DNA from: Akkermansiaceae bacterium
GTDB lineage: Bacteria; Verrucomicrobiota; Verrucomicrobiia; Verrucomicrobiales; Akkermansiaceae
Length of the DNA: 64,000 nt
Assembly (NCBI GenBank): GCA_019634595.1
Contig: JAHCBC010000001.1
Span: 620,001 to 684,000, forward strand
Direction: 5' to 3'
Below are positions 26,094-34,603 of this stretch, one piece after another (within the stretch, counting starts at the first letter, position 1; the number at the start of each line of letters is the position of its first letter). Under the pieces are notes generated by a model. The model searched no databases. It was not told the DNA's origin and worked only from the letters and a program-made list of their open reading frames with translations. The translations under genes and the position numbers were made by a program.

Positions 26094-27293
26094 ATGAGAT
26101 GGATCACCTTCGGCTTTTTGGCAACCGCTTGGGCATCAGCCGCCGAATGGCAGCGGCCGCCGGGTTGGACGGCGACCCGGGGCGGGGAGGGCGGACAGGT
26201 GATCGAGGTGACAACGCTCAATGCCACCGGACCGGGTTCACTCTCGGAAGCTCTCGGTGCGAAGGGAGCGCGCACCATCGTCTTCAAGATCGGTGGTGTG
26301 ATCGATCTGGCGGGCCGCAAGCTGAAGATCTCCAATCCGAAGGTGACCATCGCCGGTGAGACCGCGCCATCTCCCGGCATCACGTTGATCAAGGGCGGGC
26401 TGTCGATTTCCGCGGACGATGTGATCGTGCGGCATCTCCGCGTGCGCCCGGGGGAAAACGGCAAGGCGAAAAAGAGCGGCTGGGAGGTGGATGCAATCTC
26501 CACCAATGCCGCGGCGGATGTGATCGTGGACCATTGCTCGATCACCTGGGCCACCGACGAAAACCTCTCCGCCTCCGGTCCCCGTCATGAGGGGGCGACG
26601 CCGGATGACTGGCGCGAAAACACCTCGCGCCGCATCACCTTCAGCCACTGCATCATTGGCGAGGGGCTGAAGGACTCCACCCACGGCAAAGGCGTGCACT
26701 CCATGGGGTCGCTGATCCACGACAACGTGGGTGACGTCCTCATTTATGGGAATCTCTACATCAGCAACAACGATCGCAATCCGCTGTTCAAGGGCGGTGC
26801 GCGCGGCGCGGTGGTGAACAATTTGATCCACAACCCCGGCATGTATGCCTTCACCTACTCCCTTTCCGAAAAGGAATGGGAAGGCCACACGTGGGAGCGG
26901 GGAGCGGTCGCGGTGACGGGGAATGTGCTCCGGCAGGGGCAGGACACGCGCCGCAGTTCCTTCGCCCGGCTGCGTGGACCCAGCGACCTCTGGTTCTCCG
27001 ACAACCTGCTCTTTGACAAACAGGGTGTGCCGCATCCCCCGAAGCTGGAAATCACCGGCTTGGGAGGCAAACCATCCACGGCGGAGGAACAGAAGATCAC
27101 GCTGCTCGAAAAGGCACCGAAGTGGCCGGAAGGACTCACCGCCAAGCCTGCTTCCGAAACCACCGGATGGGTGCTGGAAAATGCCGGAGCAAGGCCATGG
27201 GACCGCGACGCCACGGACAAGCGCCTGATCGCCGAAGCCCGCAGCGGGGGAGGGAAGATCATCAACAGCGAGAGCGAGGTCGGCGGATATTGA
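26094..27293 (+). CDS. secreted pectate lyase-like (PL1-type beta-helix) protein
   Basis: The start at 26094 (MRWITFGFLA) gives a signal peptide cut near ASAAEW; the open frame before it runs over the CCA-enzyme start and is rejected. The 399-residue product has the family layout: VTTLNATGPGSLSEAL, IVFKIGGVIDL, NPKVTIAGETAPSPGITL, VIVRHLRVRPGE, then DVIVDHCSITWATDENLS and TFSHCIIGEGL. This is the parallel beta-helix of pectate lyases, which cleave polygalacturonate by elimination. It is likely to break down a plant or algal polysaccharide. A -10-like GATAAT lies 30 bases upstream without a clear -35. Confidence 0.87.
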   Translation: MRWITFGFLATAWASAAEWQRPPGWTATRGGEGGQVIEVTTLNATGPGSLSEALGAKGARTIVFKIGGVIDLAGRKLKISNPKVTIAGETAPSPGITLIKGGLSISADDVIVRHLRVRPGENGKAKKSGWEVDAISTNAAADVIVDHCSITWATDENLSASGPRHEGATPDDWRENTSRRITFSHCIIGEGLKDSTHGKGVHSMGSLIHDNVGDVLIYGNLYISNNDRNPLFKGGARGAVVNNLIHNPGMYAFTYSLSEKEWEGHTWERGAVAVTGNVLRQGQDTRRSSFARLRGPSDLWFSDNLLFDKQGVPHPPKLEITGLGGKPSTAEEQKITLLEKAPKWPEGLTAKPASETTGWVLENAGARPWDRDATDKRLIAEARSGGGKIINSESEVGGY

Positions 27294-27303
27294 GATCCGC
27301 CTC

Positions 27304-27332
27304 AAAAAAAACGCCCCGGTTGCCCGGGGCGT
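27304..27332 (-). terminator. Rho-independent terminator of the aminotransferase gene
   Basis: Nine-base stem ACGCCCCGG (27311-27319) / CCGGGGCGT (27324-27332), followed on the minus strand by eight T residues (A-run at 27304-27311). It lies 30 bases after the aminotransferase stop. On the plus strand there is no T-run, so it serves mainly the minus-strand gene. Confidence 0.9.
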
Positions 27333-27362
27333 TCGGAGAGGTCCGTTTGGAGGTCTACCGGA

Positions 27363-28436
27363 TCAGCCGCCCAGCACGTCATCCATCGCGTCGATGAGTT
27401 CCTGCATCGTCGCTTCGGTTTCGTTGCCCATGTTGGAGATGCGGAAGGTGAGGCCCTTCACTTTGCCGTAGCCGCCGTTGATGAGGAAGTTGTGCTTCGT
27501 CTTCAGGTTCTTGATGAACCCGGACTGGTCGAAGCCTTCCGGAGTCTTGAAGCAGGTGAGGGCGGTGGAGCGGTAGCCTTCCGGCGCGAAGTGCTCGAAG
27601 CCGTGCCTGGCACCCCACGCGTGGATCATCGTGTTCGTCTTCGCATGACGTGCCTTGCGGGCGGCGAAGGTTTCCTTGGTGATCTCACCGAGGATGTATT
27701 GCAGGCCGTAAAGGACGGAGATGGCCGGGGTGGACGGCGTGTTGTTCACCGCGGCGTTCTTCGCGAACTCGACGAAGTCGAAGTAGTAGCCACGGTTCGG
27801 GGTGCCCTTGGCGCGCTCCATGGCGGCTTCGGAAACGGCGAAGACGGCGAGTCCCGGAGGCAGCGCCAGCGCCTTCTGGACGCCCGCGAGCATCACATCC
27901 ACGCCATTCGCATCCATGTCCACGTCCACCGTGGAGAGGGAGGAAACGGTGTCCACGATGAGCATCGTGTCCGGGAAGGACTTCACCACCTTGGCGATGG
28001 CGGGCAGGTCGTTGAGGACGCCGGTGGAGGTTTCCGAGTGGATGAAGGTCACGGTGTCGAAGCCACCTTCCGCCAGCTTGGCGCGGACGGCTTCCGGATC
28101 GAAGGTTTCACCCCAGCCGACCTGGACGGAATCGGCCTCATAGCCGCACTTCTTGGCGACATCCAGCCACTTGTCGGAGAACGCGCCGCAGCAGAGGCAG
28201 AGCACCTTCTTGCGGGCCAGGTTGCGCAGGGCACCTTCCATCACGCCCCAGGCGGAGGAGGTGGAAAGGAAGACAGGGCGCTTCGTCCCGAAGATCTCCT
28301 GGAGACCGGGCTGGAGGGAGGCGTAGAGAGCCTCGAAATCAGAGCCGCGGTGGCCGATCATGGTGTGGGACATCGCCTCGAAGGTTTCCTTCGAAACGTC
28401 GATGGGGCCTGGACTGAAGAGTTTGGGCGTTGGCAT
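27363..28436 (-). CDS. PLP-dependent class V aminotransferase
   Basis: The 357-residue enzyme opens with LFSPGPIDVSKETFEAM, typical of alanine-glyoxylate, serine-pyruvate and phosphonate aminotransferases. The cofactor-binding Asp lies in IVDTVSS and the Schiff-base lysine is K188 in GVQKALALPPG. The cytoplasmic enzyme would move amino groups between small acids; the exact substrate cannot be fixed. It follows dapA on the same strand by 46 bases and ends at a clear terminator, so dapA and this gene probably form a two-gene operon. Confidence 0.87.
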   Translation of the reverse strand: MPTPKLFSPGPIDVSKETFEAMSHTMIGHRGSDFEALYASLQPGLQEIFGTKRPVFLSTSSAWGVMEGALRNLARKKVLCLCCGAFSDKWLDVAKKCGYEADSVQVGWGETFDPEAVRAKLAEGGFDTVTFIHSETSTGVLNDLPAIAKVVKSFPDTMLIVDTVSSLSTVDVDMDANGVDVMLAGVQKALALPPGLAVFAVSEAAMERAKGTPNRGYYFDFVEFAKNAAVNNTPSTPAISVLYGLQYILGEITKETFAARKARHAKTNTMIHAWGARHGFEHFAPEGYRSTALTCFKTPEGFDQSGFIKNLKTKHNFLINGGYGKVKGLTFRISNMGNETEATMQELIDAMDDVLGG

Positions 28437-28482
28437 GGTGTTGGAAAGGTCTGAAGTTTTCAGTTTTCTGGAAGAAGACTGA

Positions 28483-29364
28483 TCAGAGGAGGTTGTAGGA
28501 CTTGAGGAGCGCGGTGAGCTGCTCCGTGCCGGAGGAGTTGAGTCCGACGAGCGGCAGGCGGAACTCGTCCGAGCAGTGGCCCTGCAAGGCGACGGCGGAC
28601 TTGATCGGCACCGGGTTGACGTCGATGGACATCAGGCCGCGCATCAGCGGGTAATACTTCTTCTGAAGCGCGAGCGCTTCGGGGAAGTTCCCTGCAAGGC
28701 AGGCGTCCACGAGGCTGACGATCACCTCGGGCACGAGGTTCGCGGCGACGGAAACGAGGCCGTTCGCACCGGCGGCGAAGAAGGGGAGGGTGAGCGGATC
28801 ATCCCCGCTGAGGATGCCAAATCCTTCCGGCAGCGCCTGGACGAGCTGGTTCACGCGGTCAACCGATCCACCCGCCTCCTTGATGGCGACGACGGTCGGG
28901 CAGTCCGCGGCGAGGCGGGCCGCCGTCTCCGGGGCAATCTCGATGCTGGAGCGGCCGGGCACGCTGTAGAGCATGATCGGCAGTTCCGTGGACTCTGCGA
29001 TGGCGCGGAAGTGCTGGTAGAGGCCTTCTTGGGAGGGCTTGTTGTAGTAGGGGCAGACTTGGAGCGTGCCGGTTGCTCCCAGCTTCTCGGCGGCTTCCGT
29101 AAGCTCGATGGCTTCGGCGGTGGCGTTCGCGCCGGTGCCGGCGACGACTTCGCAGCGGCCGGCGGCGAATTCCACGGCGAGGCGGATCACCTCGATGTGT
29201 TCCTCCGTATCGAGGGTAGGGGATTCGCCCGTGGTGCCGACCGGGACGATGCCGGTGACTTTCGCGGCGATCTGTCTTTCAATCAGGGCTTGGAAAGCGG
29301 GGACATCGATCCCGCCGTCGCGGAACGGGGTGATCAGGGCGGTGTAGGTGCCGGAAAAGCTCAT
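28483..29364 (-). CDS. dapA: 4-hydroxy-tetrahydrodipicolinate synthase
   Basis: The start at 29364 (MSFSGTYTALITPF) is chosen because it gives the usual DapA N-terminus and a product of 293 residues; an in-frame start lies 8 codons upstream. It condenses pyruvate with aspartate semialdehyde, the first committed step to diaminopimelate and lysine. The family motifs are GTTGESPTL (43-51), Y133 in MLYSVPGRS, and the Schiff-base K162 in VAIKEAGG. It is read away from a small gene, with 117 bases between. That gap contains the perfect palindrome CCTGTACAGG at 29437-29446, which might be an operator. Confidence 0.95.
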   Translation of the reverse strand: MSFSGTYTALITPFRDGGIDVPAFQALIERQIAAKVTGIVPVGTTGESPTLDTEEHIEVIRLAVEFAAGRCEVVAGTGANATAEAIELTEAAEKLGATGTLQVCPYYNKPSQEGLYQHFRAIAESTELPIMLYSVPGRSSIEIAPETAARLAADCPTVVAIKEAGGSVDRVNQLVQALPEGFGILSGDDPLTLPFFAAGANGLVSVAANLVPEVIVSLVDACLAGNFPEALALQKKYYPLMRGLMSIDVNPVPIKSAVALQGHCSDEFRLPLVGLNSSGTEQLTALLKSYNLL

Positions 29365-29447
29365 GGCTGGCGGGAGGATGAACGGCATTTTGCGAAGGGC
29401 AAACCCGTAACAGAGGAAAATGAGAAATTCTGTGTTCCTGTACAGGT

Positions 29448-29476
29448 TTGCGGCTCACGGATACCTGTGTTAGGGT
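29448..29476 (+). promoter_or_regulatory. possible promoter, leaderless
   Basis: TTGCGG at 29448-29453, a 17-base spacer and TAGGGT at 29471-29476. The ATG is at 29482, about where transcription would start. No Shine-Dalgarno sequence is present. The same TTG-N20-TAGG pattern is seen before purC and the patatin operon. Confidence 0.35.
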
Positions 29477-29481
29477 GACAG

Positions 29482-29802
29482 ATGACTGATACCCCAAAAG
29501 AAATGTGCCTTTTCATTGGTGGCAGTGCGGATGGGAAGCGCCTGGAGGTGGACTCCAGCCAGTTGGAAATCCGGCTTCCATCGCTCTCGGGCCAGCCAGC
29601 CTTGCAGGATCCCGTGGCCCGTGCCTTGGACAACGATCCCATCCCGGATGAAACCGTCGTCTATGAAATCTACCAACGTCTGGATGTGGAGAACGACGCC
29701 GGGGAAACCGTCGTCTATGCGCTGAACGGCTTGGGCGAGGACGCGATCACCGTGCAGCTCACAAAGCACTTCGGCTCAGCGGAGTCCGCTCCGTTGATGT
29801 GA
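29482..29802 (+). CDS. small protein of unknown function
   Basis: The 106-residue acidic protein has no membrane segment and no domain I recognise. It has strand-like stretches (CLFIGGSADGKRLEV, TVVYEIYQRLDVEN) and an ordered composition, so it is probably folded. It is divergent from dapA and convergent with the methyltransferase gene, whose end is 7 bases away. No function is offered. Confidence 0.6.
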   Translation: MTDTPKEMCLFIGGSADGKRLEVDSSQLEIRLPSLSGQPALQDPVARALDNDPIPDETVVYEIYQRLDVENDAGETVVYALNGLGEDAITVQLTKHFGSAESAPLM

Positions 29803-29809
29803 GGCCCCG

Positions 29810-30643
29810 TCAGGCATTGCCAGCCGGAGGGAAGAGGAAATCTTTTTCTCCTTCCAGCCGTTCACGCGCGACCTGGAGATAGTCGGCGTCCAGCTCGATG
29901 CCTGTGAATGCGGCGATCCCTTGCCTGGCTGCCGCAACCGCACTGGTGCCGATGCCGAGGAACGGATCCAGCATGCGGGTGGCGGCTCCCTTGCCATGGA
30001 GGCGGATGCATTGCTCCACCAGCGCGACCGGGAAGGTGGCCGGGTGGGGGCGGTCCTTGTCCCGGGAGTTGATGGTATCGTAGGGGATGAACCAAGTGTT
30101 GCCACGGCACCGCTTGTCTTCACCGCCAGTGTGGCCCCAGCGGGCGATGTTCGATTTGTCCTGGTAGGGGACACCCGCACCCCTGCGGTCGAGCGGTATG
30201 TCGCCTCCTTTCGTCAGGTGGAAGACATACTCGTGGCAATCGTTCACGTAGCGCTTGGAATTGATCGGCTTGAAATGCCCGGCGCTGATGGACTCCCCGG
30301 CACGCGTGGTCACCGTGATGGACTTGATCCAGTGGAACGTGTTCTGGAGCACGAAAAGCGGATCCGCCCCCTCCGTCAGGGAAAGGATCAGTTGGTGGGG
30401 TAGCAGGGGATTCGCCGGAGCCGCGCCGATGTTGAGGAAAAAGGAAGCGTCGTCCGCCATGACCCGGCGTACCTCCGCCGCCCACTCCCGGCACCACGAC
30501 AGGAACTCATCCCTCGGCGCGGTGTCCTTGAACGTGTTGTAGCCGATCCCGAGATTGTAGGGCGGGGACGTGACGACGAGATCCATGCTCCCGGTGGCCA
30601 AGCCGTGCATGACTTCGAGACAGTCCCCTCCGATCAGATTCAT
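29810..30643 (-). CDS. solitary DNA methyltransferase (N4-cytosine / N6-adenine type)
   Basis: The 277-residue enzyme has the catalytic motif TSPPYN (25-30) near the N-terminus and the AdoMet-binding motif DPFLGIGT (226-233) near the C-terminus. This is the beta order of amino-methyltransferases. SPPY is more common among N4-cytosine enzymes than DPPY. PHPATFPVALVE before the AdoMet motif is also typical. No restriction gene is beside it, so it looks like an orphan methylase with a regulatory, replication or protective role. It lies 9 bases after an acetyltransferase gene on the same strand. Target site unknown. Confidence 0.88.
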   Translation of the reverse strand: MNLIGGDCLEVMHGLATGSMDLVVTSPPYNLGIGYNTFKDTAPRDEFLSWCREWAAEVRRVMADDASFFLNIGAAPANPLLPHQLILSLTEGADPLFVLQNTFHWIKSITVTTRAGESISAGHFKPINSKRYVNDCHEYVFHLTKGGDIPLDRRGAGVPYQDKSNIARWGHTGGEDKRCRGNTWFIPYDTINSRDKDRPHPATFPVALVEQCIRLHGKGAATRMLDPFLGIGTSAVAAARQGIAAFTGIELDADYLQVARERLEGEKDFLFPPAGNA

Positions 30644-30652
30644 CGGGGTGGA

Positions 30653-31339
30653 TCAATAGGGCAGTTGCTCCTCCGTGTCCAAGCTTCCCGGCAGGGCGGG
30701 CGTTTTGGAAAAAGGGATTCGCAGCTTTAGATCCCCGGGATCCACGCCGCCACGGCGGAGGATTTCGATGTAGTCCGCGATCAGCATGGGCGGCATCGGC
30801 CCATGGGCGAGGTGGTGCAGCGGCCTTCCTTCGTGCTTTTCCGTCAGGATGCGGGCGAAGGCCAGACGTATGTAAAACGGAAGCGCGGTGTCGAACGCCG
30901 TGAGCATGAGATATTTCTCCCGTTCATCCACCCCCAGCAAGACCGCGGCGGCCAGTACCATGGTCGTCCCCACGCCTGACCGCTGGGCACCGGGATCCAC
31001 CAGCAGGTAGGAGATGTAGCCGGTGGTTTCATCCGCCATGTGGATGCCGAAGGTGCCCACCCTGCCGCTGGAATCCTCCGCGATCAGGATGCGGTGATCC
31101 CTCGACTCCAGGTAATCCTCATAAAGCACGCGGCCGCTCTCCGGTACCCCGCAGCGCTCGTTCCTCGCGTAGAGTTTCAGGCACCAGTCGATGTCATCCA
31201 TCTCCAGCGGCCGGAACTTCAGCGCGCGAACCTTTCCCCCGACTTTCTTCAGATCCCATGGATACCAGGTATCGAAGGCCAGCCGCAGGCGGCGGATGCC
31301 GCGCTGCCACGCGGGAAAGGCATGCCTGCGCTCAGGCAT
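30653..31339 (-). CDS. GNAT-family N-acetyltransferase
   Basis: The 228-residue protein has the GNAT core at about 55-160: RPLEMDDIDWCLKLY, RVGTFGIHMADETTGYISYLLVDPGAQRSGVGTTMVLAA (the acetyl-CoA motif QRSGVG), and a following helix. There is an N-terminal basic stretch of about 40 residues. Its start overlaps the end of the pyruvate kinase gene by eight bases, so the two are coupled. Substrate unknown; it could acetylate a protein or small amine. Confidence 0.78.
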   Translation of the reverse strand: MPERRHAFPAWQRGIRRLRLAFDTWYPWDLKKVGGKVRALKFRPLEMDDIDWCLKLYARNERCGVPESGRVLYEDYLESRDHRILIAEDSSGRVGTFGIHMADETTGYISYLLVDPGAQRSGVGTTMVLAAAVLLGVDEREKYLMLTAFDTALPFYIRLAFARILTEKHEGRPLHHLAHGPMPPMLIADYIEILRRGGVDPGDLKLRIPFSKTPALPGSLDTEEQLPY

Positions 31340-32735
31340 GATGGAGCAGGATGGAATTCGCGGCGAAGTGATTGGAAAGAATGTCCGAAACGATGACCAT
31401 GGGCGTGCCCGGACGCACCAGGCCGCGTTCCTTCAGATGCTCCGTGACCGCGAGGATGGTTTCCTCGATGTTCACCGCGAAGGAGATCTGGTATGCGGTG
31501 ATGCCGCGTGTCAGCGAAAGCTGGCGGCACACGATGGGTTTCGGCGTGAAGGCGTAGAAATGGGCGGTTTTCGGGCGCAGCAGCGCGACGTGGTTGGCCA
31601 GCACGCCACGGCGAGTCAGCACCACCAACCGTCCGTCCGGAAGCGAGTCCGCCAGGGTGACGGCGGCGCGGGCGACTTTCTGACGCTCGTCCCGCAGCAG
31701 GACGTTCTGGCCATAGCCCAGACCGCCGGATCTTTCGATGCGGGAGGAAATGCGCACCATCGCCTCCACACAGCGCTCCGGATAGCGGCCCACGGATGTT
31801 TCACCGGAGAGCATCAGGGAGTCCGCCTCCTCATAGGCCGCGTTGGAAACGTCGGTCACTTCCGCCCGGGTTGGCGTCGGGTTGGAGATCATGGACTCCA
31901 ACATCTGGGTGGCCACGATCACACGGGTGCCCAGTTCATGGCACCGCTTCACGATCCGCCGTTGCAGGATGGGCAGTTCCTCGAAATCCACCTCCACACC
32001 CAGATCACCGCGGGCGACCATGATGACATCCGCCGCGTGGATGATGGCGTCAATGTTTTTGACCGCCTCCTGGTCCTCGATCTTCGCGACGATCTGCGCT
32101 TCGCCTTCCAGCGCTTCCATCGCTTCGCGCAGTTCACGTACGTGGGAGGAGTCGCGGACGAAGGAACCCGCGATGTAGTCCGCCTTGCAGGCGACGGCCA
32201 GGGCCAGGTCCTTGTGATCCTTTTCGGTCAGCGCGGGCAGGTTGAGCCTCACGCCGGGCAGGTTGATGTGGCGGCGGGATCCCATGGTCCCGGGAGTCTT
32301 CACATAGCAGTGGATGCGGTCCTTCTCCACTTTGTCGATGCGCATCAGCAGCACACCGTTGTCCACGACCAGGGTGTTGCCCTGCTTCACATCCGCCATC
32401 AGGCCGGGATAGTTCACCGTGGTGGAAATGGGCAGTTGGGGAACGGTGTTCTCCTCACGGAACTCCACGATGTCGCCTTCCTTTAGCTCATACGGCGTCT
32501 CCACCGTGCCGGTCCGGATCGATGGTCCGGTCAGGTCGAACAGCACGGAAATGTGGACGCCCCGTTCGTCGGACTGGCGGCGCACCCGCCTGGACATCTC
32601 GCTGGCCCACTCGTGCTTGGCATGGCTCATGTTCAGGCGGAACACGTTCACGCCGAGGTCGATCAGTTTCCCGATCATTTCTTCAGATTCTGTGGCCGGG
32701 CCTAGGGTAACGGTGAGCTTGGTCTTGCGGGGCAT
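31332..32735 (-). CDS. pyk: pyruvate kinase
   Basis: The start at 32735 (MPRKTKLTVTLGP) gives a 467-residue enzyme of normal length; the frame upstream is open but not kinase-like. It makes ATP and pyruvate from phosphoenolpyruvate and ADP in glycolysis. Visible motifs are VFRLNMSHA, MVARGDLGVEV with its metal and substrate Asp, VATQMLESM and the MLSGETSVGRYP loop. The C-terminal domain (VLTRRGVLANHVALLRP) is present. The upstream rng transcript ends at a terminator between the genes, so pyk has its own promoter or partial read-through. Confidence 0.95.
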   Translation of the reverse strand: MPRKTKLTVTLGPATESEEMIGKLIDLGVNVFRLNMSHAKHEWASEMSRRVRRQSDERGVHISVLFDLTGPSIRTGTVETPYELKEGDIVEFREENTVPQLPISTTVNYPGLMADVKQGNTLVVDNGVLLMRIDKVEKDRIHCYVKTPGTMGSRRHINLPGVRLNLPALTEKDHKDLALAVACKADYIAGSFVRDSSHVRELREAMEALEGEAQIVAKIEDQEAVKNIDAIIHAADVIMVARGDLGVEVDFEELPILQRRIVKRCHELGTRVIVATQMLESMISNPTPTRAEVTDVSNAAYEEADSLMLSGETSVGRYPERCVEAMVRISSRIERSGGLGYGQNVLLRDERQKVARAAVTLADSLPDGRLVVLTRRGVLANHVALLRPKTAHFYAFTPKPIVCRQLSLTRGITAYQISFAVNIEETILAVTEHLKERGLVRPGTPMVIVSDILSNHFAANSILLHHA

Positions 32736-32880
32736 GGGATGGAAATCAGATGGATAGGCGGCCGGAACATGCAAAGCAGGCCTCGTGCCGCAGGGGAGGA
32801 AATACGCCCCCGGGGGTGCTGGCAAGGCCCCATCGGTGAAAGATCCGCCGCTGCACGCGGACATCTTTCCTTTGAAACGC

Positions 32881-32910
32881 AAAAACGGCGAATCCCGTGG
32901 AGGATTCGCC
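32881..32910 (-). terminator. Rho-independent terminator after rng
   Basis: Nine-base stem GGCGAATCC (32887-32895) / GGATTCGCC (32902-32910) with a CGTGGA loop and a T-run on the minus strand (A-run at 32881-32885). It lies 52 bases after the rng stop and closes the mre-PBP2-rng operon. Confidence 0.9.
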
Positions 32911-32962
32911 GGATTTGGAGAAATCCCGCCGCAGGAAGTCCGCGGCGGGTGACAAAGCAGGA

Positions 32963-34552
32963 TCAGGCCTGGTCGATGGTCTTCTCCGTCGCCGCGTCGA
33001 TGACCGCGAAACGCTCGCGGTGGAGCGACGGATCCGAGCGGAAGATGAGGCGGCCGGAGTGGGACCGTTCCAGTTCCACCAGCAGCTTCGCGTCGTCCGA
33101 CTTGAAGCGGTTGAGCACGTCGCTGTTCACGATGACGATGAGATCTCCGACGTGGTCGCGGTGTTTCTGGATGACGGTGTTCAGGCGGCGCTGGATCTCC
33201 ACGGACATGGTCATCGGCGTCTTCACCCGGCCACGGCCCTGGCAATACGGGCACGGCTCGTACATCGAGTCCCGCAGGGATTCGTTCAGCCGCTGGCGCG
33301 TCATCTCCATCAGGCCGATGGGGGAGATCTGCAGGACCTGGGTCTTCGCCTTGTCCTTCTTCAGGCGGTCCTTCATCGCCTTGTACACCGTCTGCTGGTC
33401 CTTGCGGTGGCGCATGTCGATGAAGTCAACCACGACCAGACCGCCGATGTTCCGCAGGCGGAGCTGGCGGGCGACTTCCTGGGCCGCCTCGACGTTCGTT
33501 TCGAGGATCATCTTGTCCACATCCTTCGAGCCGCGGTTGCGGCCCGTGTTGACGTCAACGGAGATGAGCGCCTCGGTTTCATCGATCACGATGTAGCCGC
33601 CGCATGGCAGCCAGACCTGGCGGGAAAACGCCTCGTCGATCTGTTTCTGGATGCTGACCTTTTCGAAAATGGGCTGGTGGCCGGTCGCCAGGTGGTGGAC
33701 CCGGCGCTTCGCACGGCGGGAGATCTTGCCGGCGATCTCGCGGATGAGCTCGGTGGTTTCCGCGTCGTCGCAGAGCACCTGGTCGATCTCGTCCGTGAGG
33801 AAGTCGCGGGCGGTCCGCTCGATGAGGCCGGGTTCCTGAAAGATGCAGGCCGGGGCGGGGCGGGTGGCGCGCTTTTCCTCGATCTCATCCCACTGCTCCA
33901 GCAGCATGGCGAGGTCGCGGACAAAGTGGCGGGCGCGGGTGCCGCTGGCCACCGTCCTCATGATGATGCCCATGCCCTCCGGCACGGACAGCTTCTGGAC
34001 GATCCGGCGCAGCCGCTGGCGCTCCTTCGGGTCCTCGATCTTCCGGGAAATGCCGAACTGTTCCGTGAATGGCATCAGCACCAGGTAGCGGCCTGCCAGG
34101 GAGATGTTGGTGGTGACCCGTGGTCCTTTCGTGCCGATCGGGCCTTTGGAAACCTGGATCACGATCTCCGAACCGATCGGATAGATGTCCGGGATATCCT
34201 TTGAGGTGACCTTCTTCTGCTGCTTCTTTTGTTTGCCTTCGCGCTGGATCTCCTCCAGCCCGGAGTCGAGCGCGGCGGGGATGGCGTCCCAGAAGTGGAG
34301 GAAGGCATTCTTGTCCAGGCCGATGTCCACGAACATGGCCTTCAGGCCGGGTTCGATGTTCTTGACCTTACCCTTGAAGATGCCGCCGACGATGTTCTGG
34401 TCGCCCTCGCGTTCGACGGTGTATTCCTCAAGGACACCGTCTTCGAGCAGGGCGACGCGCCGCTCCAGTTTTTCGACGTTGACGATGATGCTGTTTCCCC
34501 GGGAGGGATCGGGTTTGCCGATTCCGAGGAGTCTTTTGATACGTTGGATCAT
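32963..34552 (-). CDS. rng: ribonuclease G/E family endoribonuclease
   Basis: The 529-residue protein begins with a short linker, then an S1-like RNA-binding part (VERRVALLEDG..NIVGGIFKGKVKNIEPGLKAMFVDIGLDKNAFLH). The catalytic part has ISVDVNTGRNRGSKD and VVDFIDM, whose Asp residues bind magnesium, and the zinc link CPYCQGRG near the C-terminus. It is shorter than E. coli RNase E and lacks the degradosome scaffold, so it is RNase G-like. It processes rRNA ends and decays mRNA. It follows the PBP2 gene by 51 bases, as the last gene of the cell-shape cluster, the same rng-mre neighbourhood as in E. coli. Confidence 0.93.
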   Translation of the reverse strand: MIQRIKRLLGIGKPDPSRGNSIIVNVEKLERRVALLEDGVLEEYTVEREGDQNIVGGIFKGKVKNIEPGLKAMFVDIGLDKNAFLHFWDAIPAALDSGLEEIQREGKQKKQQKKVTSKDIPDIYPIGSEIVIQVSKGPIGTKGPRVTTNISLAGRYLVLMPFTEQFGISRKIEDPKERQRLRRIVQKLSVPEGMGIIMRTVASGTRARHFVRDLAMLLEQWDEIEEKRATRPAPACIFQEPGLIERTARDFLTDEIDQVLCDDAETTELIREIAGKISRRAKRRVHHLATGHQPIFEKVSIQKQIDEAFSRQVWLPCGGYIVIDETEALISVDVNTGRNRGSKDVDKMILETNVEAAQEVARQLRLRNIGGLVVVDFIDMRHRKDQQTVYKAMKDRLKKDKAKTQVLQISPIGLMEMTRQRLNESLRDSMYEPCPYCQGRGRVKTPMTMSVEIQRRLNTVIQKHRDHVGDLIVIVNSDVLNRFKSDDAKLLVELERSHSGRLIFRSDPSLHRERFAVIDAATEKTIDQA

Positions 34553-34603
34553 GGTTTTGATAAGAATCTGTTAGATAGGGAGGAGGTGAGAAAGCATATA
34601 ATT

